Source: Terriglobia bacterium (GTDB lineage: Bacteria > Acidobacteriota > Terriglobia > JAJPHL01). From it: DNA of 57,002 nucleotides. Location: positions 1-57,002 of the forward strand of contig JAJPHL010000049.1 in NCBI GenBank assembly GCA_021325275.1, given 5' to 3'. Positions 42,210-51,700 of this stretch are shown here, piece after piece (the first letter of the stretch is position 1; each line of letters opens with the position of its first letter). The translations under genes were made by a program, and so were the position numbers. The notes beneath the pieces are model-generated. The model searched no databases, had not been told where the DNA came from, and saw nothing but the letters and a program-made list of their open reading frames with translations.

Positions 42210-43989
42210 TTCGCAAGAACGCAGCCCGCGGAGACCGCGCCATCACCGCGCCTTCCAGCGAATCGAGCGCGTCTTCGTATTCCTCCAGTCCGATTTGCAC
42301 CATCATCAGCGCGATCGGGTCCATGTAGCGCGAATCGGACGCTTCGCGCATTTTTTGCAAGCGATCGAGCGCTTCGTCGCGCTGACCGCAGCGCGCGAGC
42401 ACGGCCGCTTCCATGCCGTCCATCACGTCGTTCGCCGGTCCCGCCGCACCCGAGGAAATCTCGCGCCGTGCATCTTCCCAACGCTCGGTGACGAAATAAA
42501 GGATCAACTGGAAGAGCCGGGCCGCGGAGTTTTGCGGTGAAAGATCGCGCGCTTCCTGCAGCCAATGCTCGCAATCGGCGATGCGTCCGCCGAAAAAATG
42601 CGCCACGCCCACTTCCAGCGTCATGCGATGCGACAACGGATCCAGTTCCCACGCACGGATGAACGATTGCAGCGCCTCGTCGACGCGTCCCGCGACCAGC
42701 GCACAGCGTCCGATGATGGCGTGCGCAAAACTGCAGCTTGGGTTGAGATCAAGCGCCGAAATCGCCGTGGCTTCCGCGCCGGGCCAGTCCCATTCCAGAT
42801 GAAACAGCACACCGGCGAGCGATGCGTACGCTTCCGCCAAATTCGGATCCACCCGCAAGGCTTCGAGCGCCGCCCTTCGCGCCTTGGGAAGAACTTCGCG
42901 CGGACGCCGCCAGCCCATGAACGCCATCCACTGATACGCGTCGGCGATTCCGGTGTAGGGAAGGGCGTAGTCGGGACAATACGTAGCGGCGCGTTGAAAA
43001 TCGCGCAGGGCGGCGTGGCAGCGCTCCGGCGTACCTTCGTCCCATTTGTGCCGGCCGGAAAGATACAAGCGATATGCTTCGAGATTCGGCGGCGCGGGCG
43101 GGGCCGCGGCAGTTTCGTGCGCGGGACGAAGTTGCACATGCAGCGCGGCAGCCAGTTCGTGCGCGATCTCTTCCTGCACCGCGAAAATATCTTCCGTTTG
43201 GCGATCGAAGCTGCGAGCCCACAGCGTTTGTCCACTCGCGGAGTCGATGGCCGTGGCGGAAATTCGCAAGATGTTGCCGGCTTGCCGGACGCTTCCTTCG
43301 ATCAGCGTGCCCACACCCAGGGCGCGGCTCGCCACGGCGGGTCCCGCGGGATTCCGTTGCAGCGCGGCGGCCGTCGACATGCCGAGCACGCGCAACTCCG
43401 GGATCGCGGTGAGCTTGTGGATCACTTCCTCGGTAATACCGTTACAAAAAAGTTGTTGCTCGGGATCGGCGCTGAGGTTGATAAATGGCAGCACCGCGAT
43501 CGTATTATGATCGAGTGGTTTTTGATCAAGGCCAGCAGAAACCGCCGCGGTTTCCGCAACAGTGTGACGCAGGAAAAGCGGCACGTAGCTGCCGGGTTGG
43601 AAGTGAATCCGGACGTCATCGCCCCGGCCGGCACTTTCGTAGTACTGCTTCAGTTTTTGGCGCAGGCGCTGCGCTTCCACGCGCACAATGGAATCGACGC
43701 GCGGATCGTAATCCGATCCGCGATCAAAAACCTCCCGCGCCAGCGTATATTCCTTCACGCTTCCGGTGTCGCCGGCCAGTGTTAAATCGACCACCAGCGT
43801 CAGAAACTTGCAGAGACGCTGCGATCCGGAAAACTGCTTGCTGACCAGGATTTTCTGTAACGCCGTTTGGACTTCCGTGGCAGTCGGCGCAGCGGCCGTA
43901 AGTGCTTGACCGGTTTGAATTTGAGAACGAGTTGGGGCGCTGGCCGAGGCTACCGTTGGGGCCGGTCCAGATGGTGTGCGCTCGTCCAT
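42139..43989 (-). CDS. TolB-like/FlgO domain regulator with TPR repeats
   Basis: A 616-residue protein in three parts. Residues about 35-135 (LQKILVSKQFSGSQRLCKF, VKEYTLAREVFDRG, DYDPRVDSIVRVEAQRLR) are a module widespread in acidobacterial adenylate cyclase- and CadC-like regulators. Residues about 160-280 are a TolB/FlgO-type domain (AVLPFINLSADPEQQLFCNGITEEVIHKL; TLIEGSVRQAGNILRI). From about 290 to the end are TPR-like helices (EALRVDPNLAEAYASLAGVL; QSFIRAWELDPLSHR). No transmembrane helix separates the parts, unlike many relatives. A regulatory scaffold role is likely; the ligand is unknown. Confidence 0.85.
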   Translation of the reverse strand: MDERTPSGPAPTVASASAPTRSQIQTGQALTAAAPTATEVQTALQKILVSKQFSGSQRLCKFLTLVVDLTLAGDTGSVKEYTLAREVFDRGSDYDPRVDSIVRVEAQRLRQKLKQYYESAGRGDDVRIHFQPGSYVPLFLRHTVAETAAVSAGLDQKPLDHNTIAVLPFINLSADPEQQLFCNGITEEVIHKLTAIPELRVLGMSTAAALQRNPAGPAVASRALGVGTLIEGSVRQAGNILRISATAIDSASGQTLWARSFDRQTEDIFAVQEEIAHELAAALHVQLRPAHETAAAPPAPPNLEAYRLYLSGRHKWDEGTPERCHAALRDFQRAATYCPDYALPYTGIADAYQWMAFMGWRRPREVLPKARRAALEALRVDPNLAEAYASLAGVLFHLEWDWPGAEATAISALDLNPSCSFAHAIIGRCALVAGRVDEALQSFIRAWELDPLSHRMTLEVGVAHFFGGRIADCEHWLQEARDLSPQNSAARLFQLILYFVTERWEDARREISSGAAGPANDVMDGMEAAVLARCGQRDEALDRLQKMREASDSRYMDPIALMMVQIGLEEYEDALDSLEGAVMARSPRAAFLRINPLLRPLREKSRFQVLVSALRL

Positions 43990-44184
43990 GTTGCTGCCTC
44001 TCGGGCCGTCGTTCTTAATGGGCGCTTAACAAAACTTAGCACCACTCGTCGCCTTGCTACGAACGCGCGGCCCCTGTTACCTTACGCGTCCTGACTGCCA
44101 CAAATCCAGTCAATCGTTTTAATATCATATCCGAAGCGATAAGCAATCCCCCTCAATCTGTGTCTGGGAGAAGTATCCGAAAAA

Positions 44185-44823
44185 ATGAGTTTTCACTCTG
44201 GGGCGCGTATGAGCCCCCTATTGCTACAATGCGGTTTATCGGCGGCGTTTGAGTCATCGGGTGAAGCGGCGGCGATTGCGGATCACGCGGGAATTGTGCA
44301 GATCTGCAACCAGGCGATGGAGTATCTCACAGGTTATTCTCGTTCGGAAATTACCGGAAAACCGTTAAATATTATTGAAGGCGCGGAAGATAGCGATTGG
44401 ATCGACGAAATGCGCCAGTCGTTGCGAAGCGGCAAGTCGTGGTCGAGCGAATTCTTGAGCCGGAAAAAAGATGGGACGAGTTACGCCATGGAGGTGCAAC
44501 TGACGCCGTTCCTGTTTCCCTTTTCGAACTCCGGCCAGCCGTTCGGAATCATCGCGAACTATCGTCCCGTGATCGCCGTGGGGCGCTGGCAAGCGCATTT
44601 GAGTCAACCCCCGAACCTCGAAGCGATGGGACGCCAGGCGCTGCGCATGGGTCATGAGGTAAGCAACGTGATCAGCGTGGTGAACGTGTGCAGCGAGTGG
44701 CTGCTCTCGCGCATGGAGCACGATCATCCGTTTTACGATCGCACCAACAAGATTCGCCAAGCGGGTCAGCGAGGCGCGGAGATGCTTCACCAGTTGTTGA
44801 CGGTGGGGCCGGTGGAGCGATAG
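44185..44823 (+). CDS. PAS domain protein with a histidine-kinase-like dimerisation segment but no ATPase
   Basis: A 212-residue protein. Residues about 25-130 are a clear PAS domain (AAAIADHAGIVQICNQAMEYLTGYSRSEITGKP; LSRKKDGTSYAMEVQLTPF). Residues 150-205 resemble a HisKA/DHp helix pair, with the phospho-acceptor-like GHEVSNVISVVN and a second helix NKIRQAGQRGAEMLHQLLTVG. The gene then stops, without any HATPase_c domain. It could be phosphorylated by another kinase, dimerise with one, or be the remnant of a truncated kinase. A second in-frame ATG at 44209 is possible. The 3' flank carries a simple repeat. Confidence 0.8.
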   Translation: MSFHSGARMSPLLLQCGLSAAFESSGEAAAIADHAGIVQICNQAMEYLTGYSRSEITGKPLNIIEGAEDSDWIDEMRQSLRSGKSWSSEFLSRKKDGTSYAMEVQLTPFLFPFSNSGQPFGIIANYRPVIAVGRWQAHLSQPPNLEAMGRQALRMGHEVSNVISVVNVCSEWLLSRMEHDHPFYDRTNKIRQAGQRGAEMLHQLLTVGPVER

Positions 44824-44826
44824 AGC

Positions 44827-44864
44827 GAAATCAAAAATCAAAAATCAAAAATCAAAAGGCAAAA
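44827..44864. repeat. short TCAAAAA / GGCAAAA heptamer run
   Basis: About four copies of TCAAAAA/ATCAAAA pass into GGCAAAAG directly after the PAS gene stop. The same order of units recurs at much greater length at the right end of the window. It is followed by GGTTGCTGGTTGCC units (44874-44901) like those at 30950-31018. Confidence 0.85.
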
Positions 44865-44937
44865 GTGAACGACGGTTGCTGGTTGCCTGTGCTGGTTGCC
44901 GGAAGGGCGAATTCAGGACCGCGCTGGCGCAACCGTT

Positions 44938-46908
44938 CTACCGATTCACAGGCATTTCGGCGATCCAGTGAAATCCCGTCGAGAGCAACCGCGAGTTGCG
45001 CAACCAAATCTCCACGTTCTTGCCGGCGAGCGTTCCTTGTAGCCGCAACAAACCGTCCGGCGTTTCGGCATACGTAAGGACATCCGCGGCGCCGCCCGGC
45101 TGCGACAGCGTAATCGTGCGCCTCGCGGTGTCGGCGGTGGCGGGATACGAACTGCGCGCGTCGTTGGCAGCGATCACGTCGACGATTTTTTCTTTTTCCC
45201 ACATGAATTTTTTCCACCGCGCCGGATCGGTTTGCAGCGTCACGATCTGGCCGTCGCGCACGAATCGTTCCACTTCATAGAGACCATAGAGTGGCGGCCG
45301 GACCACGCTGGCGACGCGCTGCCGATACGACTGATAGCTGCCCGTGAGCGTCTGGCTCAGCAGCCAACAAATCGCGCCCGCCTTGAGTACCAGCGAGGTC
45401 CAGCGCACCCAGCGATTCTCCGGCACCGGTGGATGTGCGGTCGACGGCGGCGTCGTCCGATTCAGGAAAAGGAAACTGAACAGGCGTCCGGCGTCGGGCG
45501 CCACAATGTACGCCGCTGCCAGAATCAGCGAGAACGAATAGAGTTTCACGGGGATGTCGAAACACATGTTCAGCACGAGCACGTGGGTCATCACCATGAC
45601 CGACATCAGCGCGCCCGCCAACGCGGTTCGGCGGAAGAGCAGCAGAATTCCGCAAAGAACCTCGCACGCGCCGCAAAAAGCCTCATACGCGACCGAGGTG
45701 CCGATGAAGGTCCAGGCAATTCCCATGGGAGAAAAGTCGCCCCACGGTTCCATCAGGCGCCGGAAACTCGGCGCGGGCATCTGCAACGGAAAAACCTTGG
45801 CGAAGCCGTAGCCGAAAAGCGTACCGGCCAGTGAGTAGCGCACCAGAAGGCGCATCCAAGTGTTCAGCGCGGCGTAGTTGGCGCGCCAGCGATCGAGAAT
45901 CGCCCACACCAGCGTGACGGCCGCGGAAATCGCCAGCATGTTGAACGCTTCCATCCAGTTCAGGGCCTTATCGCCGCTGCCGGTGATCTTGGGCACGATC
46001 GCGTCGCCGCTCAAATGGAACACGTGGACGGCCGACCATACGTTCAAGTTGTTCCACATCGCGTCGGGCAGCGCGCGGAGCAGAAGATTGCAGAAAAACA
46101 GCATGAAAAGCAGGCGTGTCGCCGGATTCCAACGCGGAGCTTCTGGGCCCAGCTGTGGAAGCAGTGCGTTCGCCAAGTGTGGACGCGTGGCCGGCAACCA
46201 CATCAGGAAGGCGAACACCAGGACGATCACCGCCGGAATGAACAAGTCCCACTTGCCAAGCGTCGGCATCGGCCGTCCCGACGATTGCACGGCCACCTTC
46301 GCGAGTTCCGCTTCGGTGGCGTCGCGCACAACGTCGAACGTCATGCCGTCGACCCACGCTTTACCGTGACCAAGCGACATCACGCCGAAGTAGATCGCAG
46401 TGGCGTCTTTGTTTACCGCGCCGCCGATCTCGGCTTGCACCCACTGCGGCGTGGTCACCGGGCGATTGTCCATGTTGTCGAACAGCCCGATCCCGCTTGT
46501 GCCGCGATCCACACGCAGCCACATTTGTGTGCGGTCGCTCGAACCCGACGGTTCGGCTTTCAGCCACGCACGCAGCCGAATGATCTTGCCGCGATACGGC
46601 GTCGCGTCGATGCCTTGCGTTACCGTGCCGAAACCATCGGACTGCGTCGAGCCGATCACCACGGCGCAATTTCCTCCGTTCTTGCAGCCGTCGTGGCGAA
46701 TCTCGGTGGTGTAGCCGTTGGTCCGCGAGCCTCCCCAGCTTTTCGGAAACTTTCCAATCTCGCCGTCTTGAAACGAGAGATTCTGGGGCGAGGGAGGGAG
46801 CGCGGGCGTGCCGCTTTGCGCGGCAAGAGCGGCGGACAGTGAAAGCGCCACGAGAATCGAAGCCCGAAAGCATGGGGCAAGAACGCGCATTGGGGGGAGC
46901 CTAAGCAT
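44938..46908 (-). CDS. secreted/membrane protein with carbohydrate-binding-like and DoxX-like domains
   Basis: A 656-residue protein. A signal peptide (ending near LSAALAAQSG) leads to a beta-sandwich domain at about 40-215 (LSFQDGEIGKFPKSWGGSR; HDGCKNGGNCAVVIGS), which is the lipocalin/CBM-like domain seen in acidobacterial peptidases. A TM helix near 228-246 follows, then several more from about 280 to 530 with a DoxX/HTTM-like pattern (RYSLAGTLFGYGFAKVFP; EVLCGILLLFRRTALAGALMSVMVM). The last 120 residues are soluble and beta-rich (VRPPLYGLYEVERFVRDGQIV). DoxX proteins are membrane proteins of poorly defined redox role. The start at 46908 has GGCGG upstream; 46890 is an alternative. Confidence 0.8.
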   Translation of the reverse strand: MLRLPPMRVLAPCFRASILVALSLSAALAAQSGTPALPPSPQNLSFQDGEIGKFPKSWGGSRTNGYTTEIRHDGCKNGGNCAVVIGSTQSDGFGTVTQGIDATPYRGKIIRLRAWLKAEPSGSSDRTQMWLRVDRGTSGIGLFDNMDNRPVTTPQWVQAEIGGAVNKDATAIYFGVMSLGHGKAWVDGMTFDVVRDATEAELAKVAVQSSGRPMPTLGKWDLFIPAVIVLVFAFLMWLPATRPHLANALLPQLGPEAPRWNPATRLLFMLFFCNLLLRALPDAMWNNLNVWSAVHVFHLSGDAIVPKITGSGDKALNWMEAFNMLAISAAVTLVWAILDRWRANYAALNTWMRLLVRYSLAGTLFGYGFAKVFPLQMPAPSFRRLMEPWGDFSPMGIAWTFIGTSVAYEAFCGACEVLCGILLLFRRTALAGALMSVMVMTHVLVLNMCFDIPVKLYSFSLILAAAYIVAPDAGRLFSFLFLNRTTPPSTAHPPVPENRWVRWTSLVLKAGAICWLLSQTLTGSYQSYRQRVASVVRPPLYGLYEVERFVRDGQIVTLQTDPARWKKFMWEKEKIVDVIAANDARSSYPATADTARRTITLSQPGGAADVLTYAETPDGLLRLQGTLAGKNVEIWLRNSRLLSTGFHWIAEMPVNR

Positions 46909-47015
46909 GATCCGCCTATAGTAGCTGGAAAACCGGCGAGTGGGGCCTAGTGCTGACGGTCATCGGGCTTCCGTGAGCGTGTGCTATACTCGCCCGCGGG
47001 AGGAACGTTCTTCAC

Positions 47016-48641
47016 ATGCAAAGAACCGCATCAATCGCTTTCGCTCTGTGTTTTTTCATCGCATCTTTCGCAATCGCCCAGCCATCCGTCCCCCAGGGTG
47101 GCGTGGTGAGCGCGGCCAGTCTGCTGCCGGCCGGTGCGCCAGGCTATCAAGTTGCACCGGGAAGCATCGTATCTATTTTCGGCTCGAACCTCGCGACGTC
47201 GGCGGGTGCCAACGGCGTCGGCGCCTCGGCGCTTCCGCTGCCCACTTCGTTGGGCGGCGCGAGCGTGACCATCGGCGGCGTCACTGCCGGGTTGTTTTTC
47301 GTCAGCAACGGCCAGATCAACGCGCAAGTTCCCTATACCGTCGCGCTCGGCGCTTCGGTGCCGGTGGTCGTGACTACGTCCGCCGGATCGAGCTCGCCCT
47401 CCACGGTTCCCGTGGTAGCGGCCGCTCCGGCGATCTTCACGTACAGTCAAAACGGATTGGGCAACGCGGCCGCGCAGAACTATGTCAGCGCCGGCAGTAC
47501 GCCCGCCAACGGATTTACCACGGCTATCGCGCAAGGCGGCATCTTGATTGTCTACGGCACGGGCGGCGGGTCGCTCGGCAGTTCCACGCCGGCGAATGGC
47601 GCGGCGTGCGGGGGAGGACAATTTCCCGGCTCGGTGTCCGCGACCATCGCGGGACAGTCGGTCACGGTGCAATACGCCGGCTGCGCGCCGGGATTCGTGG
47701 GTCTCGATCAGTGGAACATCCAGCTTCCGAACACAATTCCCTCCGGATGCAGTGTGCCGATTCAAGTGTCGGTGGGCGGAGTCCTGAGCAACGCCGCGAC
47801 GATTGCAGTCTCCAGCAGCGGCAATTGCGCGACAGCAGCGACGGGCCAGCCCTTTGCGGGACCGGGCCAAAGCCTCGGTTCGGTGCAGATCATCAACACC
47901 GCGATCTCGATTCCTGGCTTGTTCTCGCAGACTAGCGGTTCGGCGAGCGGCTCGTTCCAAAAGTATGGCGCCACGGCGTTTAGCAACATGGGAGGGATTC
48001 CGCCGGCGCAAGCGGGCTGCTTTGTGCAAACCACCAAGTCCAGCAGCAGTTCCCCTTCGACTGCTACGGTTCTTGGCACGACCGGGCTAGACGCCGGAAC
48101 CATTACTCTCAAGGCGCCTTCCGGAACCTACACGCTGACGGAGAATCCGACGGGAACTTATTCGACGGCCGTTTCGGGCATTCCGGCGTTGACCGCGGGA
48201 ACTTACACGGTAACCGCCACGGGCGCCTCGGGCGGCGTTGGGCCGTTCACGAGCACGTTGAATGTTCCGGGAATCCTGAACGTGACCAACCCAGGTTTCA
48301 CGGGAACATCGTTCAGCCAATCGCAAGGGCTGTCGGCCACGATGACCTGTCCCGATCCGGCGGGCGAGATCGTTGCCTTGGTTCTTTCGACGACGAGCAA
48401 CAATATCCAAGGCGAAGCGATCTGCACGTTCACGTGTTCCAGCAATATCGTGATTCCCTCGAGCGTGCTCAAGCAACTGCCGGTCAGTGCATCGGGCCAG
48501 GCGGAGGTTGGTTACTTCTTCCTGCCCCCAAACAACAACGCGGGTGTTACGTCCGCGCAGTTCACGGCGACCGGCTTGAACTTTGGCCTGTTCTACATGC
48601 TGAATTATTACTTCACGGGGAACTTGACGCTCACGCAGTAA
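47016..48641 (+). CDS. secreted TIGR03437-type protein (Solibacter family)
   Basis: A 541-residue exported protein with a signal peptide (MQRTASIAFALCFFIASFAIA). The first 230 residues are the C-rich, Gly/Ser/Val-rich domain I associate with TIGR03437, a family expanded in Solibacter: VVSAASLLPAGAPGYQVAPG, SIVSIFGSNLATSA, GLFFVSNGQINAQVPY and QYAGCAPGFVGLDQWN. The rest is Thr/Ser-rich beta sandwich repeats (about 320-450) and ends in NYYFTGNLTLTQ. It is probably a cell-surface or extracellular protein of unknown function. GGAGGAACG lies about 10 bases before the ATG. It is the strongest lineage marker in the window. Confidence 0.9.
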   Translation: MQRTASIAFALCFFIASFAIAQPSVPQGGVVSAASLLPAGAPGYQVAPGSIVSIFGSNLATSAGANGVGASALPLPTSLGGASVTIGGVTAGLFFVSNGQINAQVPYTVALGASVPVVVTTSAGSSSPSTVPVVAAAPAIFTYSQNGLGNAAAQNYVSAGSTPANGFTTAIAQGGILIVYGTGGGSLGSSTPANGAACGGGQFPGSVSATIAGQSVTVQYAGCAPGFVGLDQWNIQLPNTIPSGCSVPIQVSVGGVLSNAATIAVSSSGNCATAATGQPFAGPGQSLGSVQIINTAISIPGLFSQTSGSASGSFQKYGATAFSNMGGIPPAQAGCFVQTTKSSSSSPSTATVLGTTGLDAGTITLKAPSGTYTLTENPTGTYSTAVSGIPALTAGTYTVTATGASGGVGPFTSTLNVPGILNVTNPGFTGTSFSQSQGLSATMTCPDPAGEIVALVLSTTSNNIQGEAICTFTCSSNIVIPSSVLKQLPVSASGQAEVGYFFLPPNNNAGVTSAQFTATGLNFGLFYMLNYYFTGNLTLTQ

Positions 48642-48665
48642 ACGCACGCGAGCTACGCAAATCGT

Positions 48666-48700
48666 CGCGGGGCAGACTCCTTCTGCCCCGCGATTTTTTT
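48666..48700 (+). terminator. rho-independent terminator
   Basis: A perfect 11-base stem (CGCGGGGCAGA with TCTGCCCCGCG) around a 5-base loop is followed at once by ATTTTTTT. It ends the TIGR03437 gene transcript, and the hairpin part may also serve the convergent S53 peptidase gene, whose stop codon overlaps the T-run. Confidence 0.93.
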
Positions 48701-51700
48701 ATTGCTCAGGTGAAATCGCCGGGGCGGTTCGCGGCGGACGCGGTGGTCCAAACCGCGCGACTCCGCTGTCCTGCGTCGGCGCGATAATGTGCGGCTGGAA
48801 GATAGTGCCGGCCGCGTTTTCCATCGTCACATTGATCGCGCCCGCCGTGTAGCCCGACGCTTGACCCTGTTGCACCACGTTCACCGTCTGCGAAACCGGC
48901 ACGCAGAATCCGCCGTATCCCGTAATACCCGGCTGAATGTATCCGCCCGCCACCACGCCGCCTTCAAATCCTCCCGATCCTGTCACGCCACCCAGGTTCG
49001 AGATCATTTGCATTTGAAATGTTCCCGCGGGCGAGCCGGAATTCGACGTCACCGCCACGGTGTAGTATTGGCCCGGCAGCAATGTGATTGTCGTGAAGTT
49101 CAGCGGCGGCGTTCCACTTCTCGAAGTGATGAGAGCGTTGACGCCATTCGAACCGATTTGCGTCACGGTCGCGGTCAAATTCAACGTTCCGGCGCTCAAT
49201 GGTTGCGCCGAAATGCCGATCGTCACAGGAAATCCGCCTAGGTTCGAGGGCATCTTGAATTGCCCGAATCCTGGATTCGTTCCGCTCGCACCGAACGCGC
49301 CGCCGAGATTGAACCCGCCAGAGAGCAATCCTTGCGCCACGGCGACGATCAAACTGTAATTTCCGGAGACCGCGCCGGGCGCCAGATTCGCTTGCGCGAC
49401 GTAAAAACTGCTGCTGCAAATCCCCGTCGACGGCAGCGAGTAATTCAAATTCTGATCGGGCGCCACGCCGCCGGTGTAGCCAAGCTTCACCGGCACGTTG
49501 ATGTATTGCGGTACTGCATTCACCGCTTGGAACGCCAACGTGGCGGAGTAAACGCCCGCCGCAAGCGCCGCGCTCCCCGGGGGATTTCGCGTGGCCGTCA
49601 CCGTGACCGTGCCGGGTCCGGTGCCCGACAGCGGATACACCGAGAGCCAACTCGAAGCGCGATTCGTCGGCAGAATCGAAACGCTCCACTGCAATCCGGC
49701 GGTGGCGTTGATCGACACGGTCTGCGACGTGCTCGCCGCCCCCGGATTCGTCAGCGAGAAGACGAGGTTGCTCGAGCCCAGCGACAACGTGCCCGGCTGC
49801 GAGGATGGTCCTTGGAACAGCGTGGAGAGCGTGGCGGAAACGGGGAATCCGTTTGTGTCGGTGCCCTCCACGTCGTAGATGATTGTTTCGCCGGGCGTGA
49901 TGTTCGACCAGCAGATGCCGGCTTGTAATCCGCCGAGCGACGGCAACGTAGTGGCTCCGAAATACGCCCCGATTTGCGTGGATAAATCCGTGGGACCGCT
50001 GGAAAGCCCCGCGGTGAATTTCGTTAGCGTGACGGCAAAGCCGTTTTCCTCTTGCAGGCTGAGATTCTGCAACCACTGGCAATTCGAACTGGCCCTGATA
50101 TTTTGCTCCACGACGTTTGGCTCGCCGGTCAGCAGCAGCGACGCGCTGATCTGGGCCCCATAGAACGGCACGGAAAGTTGCTGGCTCCACGTACGCCCGC
50201 CTGCGTCCACGCCGCTGAAAACGAACACCACGTTGCCGGGTACGGTGAATCCTTGCGACCGCAAGCTGGCTTGGACCGTGCCGTGCGCCGCGATATTGGC
50301 ACTGGTGAAAAATCCGCTGATATCCGAACTGTAGTCCTGCCCGTTGATGCTGAATCCGGTCAGTGTGGTCGCCACGCCCGCCGCTTCGGAGAGTTTCAGC
50401 GTGTAGAAAAAATTGTACCCGTCCGAATCGGCCGTGGTTTGGTACACGGGATTCGGAGTGATCGACGGAAGCACCGCGGAATTGGCCGTCGGCAGCGTTA
50501 CGCTGAGCGTCACCGTTCCCGACGACGATCCGTAGTTTGTCCCGCCCGCGTAGACGGCGGTGACCGTGTAGTTGCCCGCGGTCTGCAACTGGCTGCCGAA
50601 CACGGTGATCGTAGCGGCGGAGTTCGAAAGCGTCGCCGTGCCGAGCGAAGTGGTGCCCAAGTTGAACGATACGCTTCCGGTGACGGTGCCCGCTGTGCCC
50701 ACGGGCCGGATCGTGGCGGTGAGTTGCGTGCTGGCGCTGAGCGAAAAGTTGGCCGGACTCGCCGAAACGCTCGTCGTAGTGTTGGTAAGTTGTCCGTTCC
50801 ATCGCGTGATCAGCGCGTTGGCGTCCACCGAGCCCAAGCCGGTGACGAGATCGTAGCCCGTGCCGGCGGAATATCCCATCGATCCGTTAGAGCAATTCGT
50901 GCTGCCGGTTCGGCAAGGGACAATGTTGTTGCCCTGCACGATGTCGTGAAAAATTCCGCTCGATTGCGAGAGGCGGTAGAGCGTGGGATTGATATTTCCC
51001 ATTCCCGCCCTCGACTGAAATCCCTGGGACACTTGATACTGATTCAGGATCGCCACGAGTCCCGCGAAACTCGGCGCGGCCGCCGACGTTCCGCTCCAGC
51101 ATTGGTCCTGTCCGCTATCCACCGTGCGATAACAATCGTGACCCGCGGCGGTCATCGCGATGTCGGGCACGCCGCGCTGCGTGAAGTTGATGCCGGTGCC
51201 GGTTTGCCACGACGGTCGCGAGTAGAAAATGCTCAATCCGCCACCCGACGACGCGATGCCGCTGGAATTGCTTTCGTTCCACGCGACTTCGGGAATGTAG
51301 CCGGTGGCCGAGACGCCGGTGGAACTGTTGCTGGAGTTCCAGAAGTTTCCCGACCCTTCGTTGAACATGGTCCCGCCAACGCCCGTGACTTCCGGAATGC
51401 TGGCGAAAATATTGGTCGATAACCCATGAGACGCCGGTGTGGCCGAGGAGGAAAACGCCGCATCGCAGCCGGCCGAACCGGAATCGTCGGATGAAACCAT
51501 CCAAGTGATTCCCTGAACGTTGGCCTGTTGCGCCACTTGCTGCACCGTACCGTTGAAACTGGTGCCGGAATATTGCAATTCGCACGATCCGTAGCTGAAG
51601 CTGATGACGGGCGCTAGATTTTGATTCACAGCGTAAACAACCGAGTTGTAGACGTTCGTGGAATAAACGAAATAAATCGTGGCGCCCTTGGCGATGGCGC

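Noticed and set aside
48964-50802. 612-codon minus-strand frame inside the S53 peptidase gene
   Set aside because: Same strand but a different frame from the sedolisin gene, Arg/Gln/His-rich and without domains.
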